A stretch of DNA of 60,000 bases from Owenia fusiformis (Eukaryota > Annelida > Polychaeta > Sabellida > Oweniidae): positions 8,995,375 to 9,055,374 of the forward strand of contig CAIIXF020000005.1 of the NCBI GenBank assembly GCA_903813345.2, written 5' to 3'. Each line of letters starts with the position of its first letter. Position 1 is the first letter of the stretch. The position numbers and the translations under genes were made by a program. A model generated the notes under the pieces. It worked only from the letters and a program-made list of their open reading frames with translations, was not told the DNA's origin and ran no database searches. Positions 23,601 to 35,600 of the stretch are shown piece by piece.

Positions 23601-26600
23601 ATACACGTACTATGCTGATAAGTTTTCTGTTGTATTTATAGATGTCAGGATATGTCTAACCTTATGGATTATGTTTGTACTGGACGAAACATAAACTTAA
23701 CAGGAAGTTAATGATATTTCGTGACTTTTTCATATGATATTCTCTAATATTATTTGAAATAAAGCAAAAGGTATTTAAAATGGCTGCTGTTAGATCTCGA
23801 ACTCTCATATGTATTAGGGCTACTGAGGAAAATTTTGATCAAATATTCAATGATTTGGACAGTGAAAACGATACTTGATGAAACGAGGTGAACATGATGA
23901 TTTAATTTGGATTTTGGGATGTTATAATTTTATTTTTATTATTACATAGAATATTATTTAATTTTATTCTATTTTTCTCATTGATACCATGATCAATGAT
24001 GTAATTGCTAGTCTATACGCTAGAATTTGTATGTTTTGATGGTTTAAGATGGTAGAACAATATATCGACAGCTTGTACTAAAAATTTCATCAACATCTGA
24101 TTGCAAGTTAAAAAGTTATGACTGCTTGAATATAATTGGTCAAAAGTAGACAATTTTCAGGAAATTAATTACCGATCCTAGCAATGTAGCAAATTTGCTA
24201 ATTACCGGTCAAAAGAGTTAAGAGATATATCATTTTGGGTCACCCTGTACAAGCTGTCATCTAGCATTAAACTGCATGTATTTGTTGTACATGTACTTTG
24301 ATGGAGTGATTATTCTCTCTTCATGAATCAATTGATCACTGGTAGTAGTCGATGCTATACCTATTGTATATCCCTCATAATGCAAGCCCTCCATTTAACC
24401 ATGAAAATCATTGCAGAAATTGATGGATATTTTCTACGATAATAAAATGGTGGAATAAATACCAACCAGAAAAATGTTGAGCAATAGTGTTTTTAGTATA
24501 ATATATAATAGGATTTATTTGTACTGATGCCCTCGGGCAAATGTACATCCAATAATGAAATTTTACAATTACATTAAAAAATGGTGATAAAGAAAAATAA
24601 AACGACATTCAACAAAACAACATATAAAAGTGAAAATCCCACATTAGCCAGGGGACTAACATTTTGAAAAATCTTTGGCGAAAAAGAACCTGCCTGAAAT
24701 GTTGAATAACAGGATACTGAAATCCCCGGGATATAATGAGGAAGGGGCTGCAATCTTAAGTAGTGAATTCTGCTTAAAATAAAGCACAAAATATTGAATT
24801 CATGATTAAATGTAAAAATGTATTTCTGTTGTATTGTATCTTTATTACAAATTTATATTAATATAATTATAATAAAATTATTAGACGTATGACCATGTTG
24901 CTAAATCTAGATTATGTTCATTATGTAATGATGCAGATGAAAATGTAGTTCACTTTCTTTTCTCTTGTGAAAGCCTAGCACAGGAAAGGGCCCCTTTTTA
25001 GAGTATATTAGAGTTATGAATTATCACGGTCAAGGTTTTAATGTAATCATTGTAAATATCCTGAAACAAGGAGATATTACTGCTGCTCAGCATATATACA
25101 ACTTGTATAATAAAAGATGTAGCTTGCTGTAGATAGTGGTACTTCACTTTCTATATATATCTCTATATATATATTTCTATATATTTATGTAATATTGTAC
25201 TCATCATTTATGGTGGAATAAAAGATACATAAACATAAACATTGTGAAGCTGTTAATAATTACATATAACAGGAAGGAATGGTGTATAAGATAAAATAAA
25301 AAATTAGATAAGATCGACAGCTGAATTTCAAAATGGCAACCATGTTTCATAAAAACATAATCTTTGATAACTCAAATACCAGTGGATGGATTTGGCTCAA
25401 ATTGTATATGGCTGCTACTTATCAAAACGTGTTTTGTTCGGTGGGATTTGCTACTCCGTGGAGTTGATATTCTAGTTATTTTATCAAATGTGCATACACT
25501 AGTATTCAGGATATGGTGCGAATGGGACATTTCGAATGTTACTTGGTATGAAATGATTTTTTACTACAAACTTACTTACAAAAAGTCTCATCCCAAACAA
25601 AGAGTCACACCATACTGCTGGGATCAGGCCCATAGTAGTCAGGGGGGTTTGATGGGTTCGAGTTAACTTCCACCCCCCCCCCCCCCCCCCCGGGTCTTAA
25701 GTGAACCCCCCTGGAATTTTTTAAAAAGTGAATCCCCTTGGCCTGGAGATTGTATGAAAATTATGTTTTATGTTGAATGTATTAATCAGAGCAGATTGAA
25801 AAATACATTTTGCTTGTACTTGTTAAAAATAGCATCAATGGATAATTCTATAAACTGTATTAGTGTCAACCTAAAAGGAAAGTTAGATAGCTTGACTGTG
25901 ATTTAAGGTGGATGTAGAGTTCATACAAAAATTAAAATAGACTGAAATTTTAATAGCTTTCCCAACATACTATTTTTTTGTTTCATAGATGTTTATTATG
26001 CAATATTATTATCATAAATACTGTAAAGAACAATAAAGACTAGAGACTAAAAAATAGTCAATGAAGATTTTGAAACATTTTTTCAAGGAATAATACGTGA
26101 AAAATTGCTTAATTAAAAAGTTTGAAGATTACAAAAAATATTCTTCAATCACATATTAAACTGAACAAACACATATTTTTAAGAATTGCCTAAAACAAAA
26201 ATGGCGGCTAAGGAGGAGAGCTATTGCCATAGGGGGATGGTCAGTTTTAGAATTTCGCCCCAAAATCTCTTGAAAAGTGGTTAAAGTGGTGAAATGCTGC
26301 TTGATTTTGAGAGTTTCTTTGGGCCCGTAATTATTCTACATTGTGACCATGACAGTCACATGACTTGCATACCTATGGTAACAATCTCTACCGTTTTAAC
26401 ATGTTCTTTGCTTTATTATCCCTTTGAATGAAGTTCAGGGGGTTATAGAGAATGGCTCTGTCTTTACGTACATCCATTCGTCCAGGCAACACATCAAAAA
26501 CTGTTGACCCGATATCATTTATATTTTATAAACCCCACTTGAATACAAGTTATGTTCCAATTTTACAGTATTTCAAGTACAACATCAGATATCAAAGTGT

Positions 26601-29600
26601 AATATTAATATGTTTTAGATGCAACACTTTTGGTAGAAGGTGGCCATTTTGAAAAATGGCCACCATTTTAACATATTTTACTATAACTCGAAAAGTGGTG
26701 GAGCTATTTTGTTCATATTTGTACATGAATACTATTAGCATGGTACACTGTCTAATGACACTTTTAGTAGAAGGCGGCCATTTTGAAAAATGGCCACCAT
26801 TTAAACGTATTTTACTCGGCTTTTACTCATTACTCATTTTTTGCTGTAACGTGAAAAGTAGTGGAGCGATTTTGTTCATATTTGGTATGTGAATACTATA
26901 AGCATGGCACACTGTCTAATGACACTTTTGAAAAATGGCCACCATTTTAAAGTATTTTACTCGAAAAGTAGTGGAGCGATTTTGTATGTGAATACTATAA
27001 AAAAAAGCATGTTACTTCTTCTGATGACAACTTGGCTAGTGAGCAACCATTTTGAAAATGATGGCCTTTCTTATGTGTGTTATTTTATGATATTTGCTAT
27101 ATATTTCGTTTGTAAAAATGCCAGCCATTTCTGTTCGATGGGATTCGCTACGCTTTGGTGTTGCCGTTGTTCTGGTTTTGTATGCCCCCGGTGCTAGTGA
27201 ACTGCGTAATATTTTAATGAGTTTTCCCCTCAGGTATCACTAAAAAGGACGATAAGCCCTGCAGTGCTCATTATATACATGGTGATGTGTTTTCAACAAA
27301 AATAACCCATCCAAGTGCACTTACACTCACATAATTCTTTCTGGGTGCTTTCAAAGTGTATGAGTCATAAAAGGATAAAAGGGTGAGGTGGGTTGGGGAT
27401 GCCAGAGGGGGAGCAAGGGGTTTTCCCTTAGAAACATTGACCATTTCAAGGTGCTATTTGATGATGTCTGGGCACTTTAAAAGTGATTCTGAGATAATAT
27501 ATGAAATTCATATTTTTTCAATTGTTTTGTGGGGGATGTGATGGGTGACCAACTCTCCTAGAAAATTTTACAATTTTAAGATGATATTTGGTGCTTTCTG
27601 AGGTAGGGTTGGGGCGCCAGAGGGGGGAGCAAGTGTTTATCCCCCATATCTGTCCCCGGAAGCATTGACCATATAAAGGTGCTATTTGATGAAGTCTGGG
27701 CACCTAAAATGTGTCTGAGACAATACATGAAATAAATACAGAATTTTTGTCAATTGTTTTGTGGGGATTGTGAGGGGTGGCCTACTTCCTTAGAAAATTT
27801 TACAATTTTAAGATGCTATTTGTTGCTTTCTGGGTCCTTTTAAAGTGTATGAGTCACTAAAAAAGATTAAATCATATTTTTTCTATTTCTTTTTTTTTTT
27901 GGGGGGGGGGTGCCCGAGGGGGAGGTGGGGTGAGGATGACAGAGGGGGAGCATGTGTTAGTCCCCCGGAAAAATTGACTATATCAAGGAGCTTTTCGATG
28001 ATGTCTTGGCACTTTAAAAGTGTCTGAGACAATACATAAAATAAATTCAGAACTTTTCAATTGTTTTGTGGGGGTGTGAGGGTGGCCCACTCCCCATAGA
28101 AAATTTTACAATTTTAAGACGTTATTTGGCGCTTTCTGGACACTTTCAAAGTGTATGAGTCAATAAAAAAAAAGATAAGAAAAAATCATAATTTTTTTAC
28201 TTTTTTATTTTTTTGGGGGGTGTCCAAGGGGGGGGGGGGGGGTGCCTGAGGGGGAGGTGAGGTGAGGATGCCAGAGGGGGAGCAAGTGTTAGTCCCCCAA
28301 AAACATTGACTATATCAAGGAGCTATTTGATGATGTCTTGGCACTTTAAAAGTGTCTTGAGACAATACATAAAATAAATTCAGAACTTTTCAATTGTTTT
28401 GTGGGGGTGTGAGGGCCCACTTCCCCTAGAAAATTTTACGATTTCAGGATGCTATTTGGTGCTTTCTGGGCACTTTCAAAGTGTATGAGTCAATGGAAAA
28501 AAAGTAGAAAAAAAAATTTCAAAAAAATTATTTTGGGGGGTGTCAAAGGCCATCTGACGGCCATGAATTCCTATGGTACACTAGCAACTAGCCGGTGCAG
28601 TTGACACATGCGGTTAGCCGACAAGATTGCCACATTTTAATTAGCGGTGCAAGTGCACTTGGGGGAATAAATGTGTTGACATGTATCGGTAATATCTTTG
28701 ATAGAGTAATACAAAACAGACTTGTTTTTAATGCTGAAATGTTAGATATTCAAGATCCACTCCAAGGTGCATATAAACCTGGACATCAAACAACAGATAA
28801 TTTATATATTTTAAGTACAATCTTAGCCCGTTATAAGCTCATGAAAAAGCCTCTATACTGTATCATGATAGATTTTAGAAAAGCATTTGACTATGTAAAT
28901 AGAGTGGCACTTATGTATTAACTTTGTAAATCAGGAATTTCACCTAATTCTAATATATTCAAGGTTATATCTAGAATGTATGAAAAATCAAAAGCATGTC
29001 TAAAATTTAAAGAAGGTATCACCCCTACTTTTGAAACAGATGTTGGAGTAATGCATGGCTCTATACTTAGTACCTATTTATTCAACCATTTCCATGATGA
29101 CTTAAAAGATAATTTACCAAAAGAAAATAGTATTCAATTTAATGGAAATATGTTAAACCATTTACTTTGGGCTGATGATCTTATCTTGATGTCAAATAGT
29201 AAAGATGGTGCCCAAATTTTGCTCAATTGCCTTTTTGATTTTTGTAAGAGATATCATCTCATAGTTAAAACAATGAAGACAAAATCAATTATTTTTAACT
29301 CAAAAGTTGATGCGGTTTTCAGATTCAATGATAGTGCTATAGAAAATGTTGAGCAGTACAAATATCTTGGATGTGTATTCAGTAAAACAAAGAATTTTGA
29401 CCAGCATGTATTTTACTTGAAAAAGCAAGCAAGGAAAGCTTTGTTTAAAGTTAAACAGCAATATAAAAAATTTAATGACATTCCAGTTAATGTTGCATTG
29501 CACCTTTTCGATTCCTTAGTTGAACCTATTTTAACTTATGCCTCGGAGGTGTGGATCAATAAAAAACATCTGAAGACAATAGAGACAATGCACCTATCTT

Positions 29601-32600
29601 TTCTTAAATGTCTGTTAGGTGTTAAAAATCAACTGCAACACCAGCAATTTATGGAGAATTGGGACGCTACCCGTTAAAAATACGTTTTGAAATCAAATTA
29701 ATTAAATATTGGCTCCGTTTACTTCATCTATCACCAGGAAACATTCTTCATAAAACATATATATGACCGTGGAATGAGTCAATTTGGTTTTAAAGGCACT
29801 TGGTCAAACAAAGTCATTGATATTTTAAAAAAGTGTGATTTATTATCTTATTGGGATACTCAAAAGATTGATGATGACAATATTTTTATCAAGACAATAA
29901 CAAAAACACTGTATCAGAATTATAAAACTCAATGGAACAAAGATATATTAAATTACCCTGTCTTGAGAACTTATGTTAAATTCAAAAATGTCTTTGAAAG
30001 AGAGAGTTATTTAAATATTCAAAATAAAAATTACAGGCAAGCAATTTGTAGATTTAGGCTTAGTTCCCACAAGTTACATATAGAACTTGGTCGTCATTTA
30101 AAGCCAAAGCCAAAACCTGTAGATGAACGTTTATGTAATATTTGTGGTATTTTAGAAGATGAACAACACTTTATCATGATTTGTAAGAAAAACACTACAG
30201 AAAGAAAATTTTTGTTTGACACCCTTACACAATTTAATTTTGTAGGCAGTCCTGACATTATTTTTAAAAAATTAATGTTTCACAAAAATTCTTATGTAAT
30301 TTTACATTTAGCAAAGTTCATCTATCATTCACTCAAAAAATTGGATTAATGTGTCAACGATGCATCACACTGATATTTAAATTTCTGTCAAGTTATATTT
30401 GTATTTTACAATTATCTTGTATTCTGTATTTTACATTTGATGATGTAATTAGAATTGTATTTGACAACAACTTTATTTTTGTATTCAATAGTTAGTTTAG
30501 TCTTAGGTCAGTTTTGTAGATTGTAGTTTTTAGTGACTAATATGTCATTGTAATGACATCAGAGAGTCAATAAAAGATATAAATGTATATTAACTGTTTG
30601 ATGAAAACGTATGTGTGACCATGTAATTTGCACATCAGAGGCTTATTGTTCTTGGGAAAACTTAAATTAAATATTTTTAATCAATTAATTATATTTTAAT
30701 TGAATTAAATATTGAGCAATTCAGTAGCACTTGGGGCAGTTCAAAAATGCCGCCTTAGATTTCAAAGGAGTTTGAATGTGAAATTAATTTTAGCTACTAT
30801 TTATTTATAGAAACTGAGATTGCTTTCTGACTGTAAATTCTGATTCAGTTGTAATTGCAATAAATTGGGTGTATCTTTAAGAGTAGTGGTGCACTTAAGC
30901 ATTTGCAAAGGGTTATTTAAAATTTGATTATATGTTTTGTTTTAGAATTTCCTAGCTCACTCATGCTGCCAGAATTCCCTTACAAATACATGGAAACAAG
31001 ACTTGCAATCACCAGCATGGAGGGTAAGTTTAATCTCAGTCAAAGCTGTATGGCGCATGTAGGGCAGCCGTACCTTCAAAAAATCAATGTAGAAAATTGA
31101 CATTGTAGTGCTTACCCCTATATTTAATGCTTCATATTTTTGTCAATTTTAGGGAGCTATGGCCACCGTATGGTTGTCATAGATCAAATGTGACTGAGGC
31201 ATTTAACTTAAACGTAAAGAGAAATAGGGAAGGAATAAGCAAAGAATAAACAAATGATTTAGTTTGAGACTTTTAATTGTAAAGACAAATCTACATTTTT
31301 AAGAGATACATGAGAGTAAACTAAAAATATCCAGGGTAATATTCAAATTATTAGACACTAGTGATTCTATTCCAATATTACTTGTATTAGTTGCTTTTGT
31401 ATATCTTCATTTCACTTTGCAAACAATTTTGGTGTTCGGCGTTCATTTGTCAGCATCTGTAACAAATGGCAGGTGTTCATACGTTTTGCCTGTTAATGCC
31501 TTGTTTCTTAATTGTCAAGAACACAAAACTGCTTTCCACGTTAAGAGGGTTCATAGGAACAGGAGATAAAGGAAGAGCAGGAAGAAAACGTGAAGTTCAT
31601 CAACATATTTTTATATTATGATATATTTGCAGATGCTCCTGGCGATAATGTTTCCATTTTTGATACTAACTCGAACCATCCGCTTCCTGAAGCCGTACAA
31701 ATCATTACTTCACAAAGTCATCAGGTTTTATTCATTACCTGTCATCAAGTTTGCACTGTTTATGGTATGTATAATCTTTCATTCTACCATTAAAGGTGAA
31801 ACAAGGTCTGAAGAGAGAATTTTTGCAAAATTTTACCTTTTCTGAGCTATCGGCATGAGGTTTAGTTAAACATCTTCTTCCTAGCTATTTTCTTGAAGTG
31901 TATTAATAAAGCTACATTTAACAACAATAAAACTTAAAAATACATCAGAAATAATGAACTGGAAAAGCGGATTTCCTCTTTTTCATTTTTCTAATTATCG
32001 AGGTGAGAACACCTGTCATCAAGTTTGCATCATTTATGGTATGTATAACGTTTCATCCTACATGTAAACCATTTTATAGATTGTCCTAGTGAGTTTGTAC
32101 ATTATAATCAAACATACATAACAGTTGTAAAATTCTTGTTTTATTTTATTACCTTTAAAGGAGTTAGAGACAGAATAATGTGTAAACAATGATTGTGATA
32201 TGGATGTTGAATAAAGAAGTAATGCAGCATGGTGCGGGTGTCATATTTTGTGTGTCACCCTGTACCTAGCTGTAGATCACATGTGGTTTACTTATTATTT
32301 TTTCATTTTTACCAGTGTAAACACTGGCTGCAAAAACAGAGGCATGAAGTTTTTTGAGTAGGAATTAGCACCTAAAAAATGAACATACAATAACTTTATG
32401 GTAGTGTCTAGGGATTTGAATAGCTAAAATCTATTTGAAAACCAACATGAAATGTTAGCTATAACTCTAAATTTGTTTTATCCGGGCACACAAAATGTGA
32501 AGGATTGATTAAAGCACATTAGTACATGATTTTGAAATTATTTGTTTATCTCTTGTTGGTTTCAATTATTTATCAGTAGCATTATAATTGAAATAACCAG

Positions 32601-35600
32601 GGTAAACAGTTACTGATGTCAGAATGACATATTGATTCTGATAATTCTACAAAAACATTCATAACCTTAAAGCTGGACTTCGCTCCGAAACGCAATCTTG
32701 GGTTGTTTCGGGGGTGAACTTTATCATTTTGAGCTAATGAAAGATTATAGAATGATGAACAAATGGTGCAAATCTTGTGTAGAAATACTTACGATAAATG
32801 TGTCATTTCAAAGATTTTTCATTGAATTGCTTCGATCGGAGCCGGCAATATGATTTTGGAAAGGATTCTAAATGAAGAACGTGACGTCACTTCCGAATCA
32901 TAGCATTCAAAATAAGTAGCGTTTAATTACTTCTCCCATTCATAAGAATACGGTGGTCGAGCGGTAGAATCCTCGCTTAGCACGTGGGAGGCTCGGGTTC
33001 GAATCCCGCATTCGCCTTTTTATTTTTTTAACCAAATGATTGTTCTTTGATATTACGCAGAAAAAACAATTTTTATTTACATAAACTTTATATTAGAGCT
33101 TGAAAATGTAAGAACAATATATGTCAACATATTGCGTTTTGGAGCGATGTGCAGGTTTAACATTGATTTGCTATTTTGCTCATGAGAAATATTATGTAAA
33201 TCTTTCCCTAATTTTGACAACAAACAATACATTGATAAACATTCAAGTGGGGCCATTTCAACTATAATTTAATTTACATAATATTAATTTACAACAAAAT
33301 GAAAACTACAATATGTATGTAAAATTGTAGCACTTCGTCAGGCCCGTAGCCAGGGGGGGGGGGGTTCGCAGGGTTCGGGCGAACCCCCCTGGCCAAAAAT
33401 TCTTTCAAAATCATGCAGTTTTTCACCATTTTGAGCACTTCTCAAGTCATTTTAGCCATAGTTGGGCCAAAATTGTCAAATGTGAACCCCCCCTGGAAAT
33501 TTTTGAAAACTGAACCCCCCTTGGCAAATCCTGGCTACGGGCCTGTTGGTAGTTGGTAGTTCTGAGGAAATAATTACACAGTTTTGACAATAATCAGAGA
33601 ACGATAAGAGAAGGGAGGGTAACATGCAAAAGCTCCTTAATAGCTCCCTAGGTAGGGACCTACTTTAACAATATATATACAAATGTTTAACATATTTCAG
33701 ATGTCTCAGCTGATATTTGTGGTGCTGTTTTCCTATTTTATATTGTTTGATCTGCAAAATCATGTTCGGAAAGAGCCCACTGTGATAGAAATCATACTTA
33801 TAGTTTGGACCACAACTCTTCTCCTTGAGGAGGTCAGACAGGTATATCACCTATTAATATTTAAAGTCTGTAATAAAACTGTATTATAAATATGAGTATT
33901 TGATGGCTTATATTGCAGATTTTGAAATGAGGGACATCAAGACAACAAAGAAAGAAAAATATTAAATGTCAAACAACTAGGTCTTTTTCAGGAAAAAAAA
34001 AGTCTATATATCATTAAATGAAATCATATGTACTTTTTCTAGCAATGGTGCGATTGTAGCTTTATGATATTAGTATATGCAATTGTAGTCTTTGATTTAT
34101 TACAGATTTCATTGGAGAGAGTTAAATGGCTGAAGAGTATTTGGAATATTATAGATTGCACCGCTGTTCTGTTCAGCATCATTGCTTTCATAGTTGGATT
34201 TTTCCACTCAGATGAGACCAGTTCGGTAATCCGTACATTATACTCTCTGAGCTGTCTGTTATGGTACTGTAGACTGTGCAACATCTATCTCTCCAATGCA
34301 TACTTTGGACCTCTCCTAATAATGATCCTAAGGATGGTATGTTCATATTCTTAACATATTTTGTTTCTGAATTTAATATTACTTTTGACGGAAGAGCAGG
34401 GGTAATATTGTCGTTCGTTCGGGGTACATTTGTGCCTAGCCCTAAGGGGTGTATTCAACGATATTACACCTGCTATGAGGTCTATATTACGATTCGAAAA
34501 CTCACCAAATGTTTCGAATATTCGTTATGGTCTGCCATTACTACGACTCGCCGTTATGATGTCACACATTACTTGTATTTCCAGGGGTATTGTTCGCGAA
34601 TATAACCCGGTGAAATATTGACTTTGTTCACAGTTTATAGAAGGTGTGAATACAGTCATGTTCGAATGTGTATTATTGCAGATTTCAATTCAATCAAATT
34701 AAGAGTTCTCATCTATTATACTCTACATCTTCACATCCTCCATACGCAGGGCTTCAAAATCAAGAATACATTCTTCCTTTTTACACCCTGGGAAGAAGGA
34801 GTTACGGATTCTGGACACCTGCTTAGGAGGATGCATCTTCAATGATCTTGATTTTGTTTTTAATTTAGCATTTTTGTGTCACCACTACATTTTAAGTCAC
34901 CACCACAAGTGAATGGCAGTTCGTGTTTGGCTGTTGGTGTTCAGCGTTCAGTGTCTGTAACAAGTGGCAAATGGTGACGTTTTGCATGTTATTGCTTGGT
35001 TAAATTGTCTCAGTCTTCAGTACAAAAGAACTATGGCCCCAAACCTGATTAAATATGTCCCAATTGGTTGATATGTTGCAATATTACCACCATACACATG
35101 CATCATAGACCCAGGATTTATAATATAGCCAACAGTAGAAAAAGTACTGTACTATAAAACCTATGGGCCTATGATATGAATCAATTTAGTAGTGAAAGGC
35201 ACATAAATCGCTAAACAGTTTTACATTAAAGGGTTACGCATATCGTTTAGCAAATTGAACACTCGTTTCTGGTGTTGCTCACCATTTAGTATAAAAGGCC
35301 CGATCCCGGAATAATACTTAAGGGTTCACAGGCTCGAGGTCGTTGTGTCAACACCTCTAACTGTTATATATAGCATTAGTATATTATAGATCGTCACATA
35401 TTTGTAAAAGGGAGCTTTTTATTTTGACAAATCAATTTCACATTGATGGGTGAAGTTTCAGGATCTTCTATTTGTGTATAATAAGGAAAAATTGACATCT
35501 AAATTTCTCCATAACGTAACAGTACACAGCTTGGCCTATGAAATATCCTCCAAATGAAACAAAGTAGTTTTAATACAAGGTTTTATATTTGCTGTTGTAC

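Larger units (their letters stand above)
22676..30945. other. Second part of TRPM intron 15
   Basis: Holds the 3' flank of the nested gene, a family B repeat (23083-23226), a nested TA/TTAA element pair (23383-24247), a LINE 3' end (24890-25225), worn family A and E elements, a tandem repeat (27290-28560) and a LINE body (28650-30605). I see no further gene. Confidence 0.6.

Noticed and set aside
31618-31845. ORF running past TRPM exon 17 into the intron
   Set aside because: The frame continues only by chance; the GTATGT donor at 31765 and the phase to exon 18 define the exon end.
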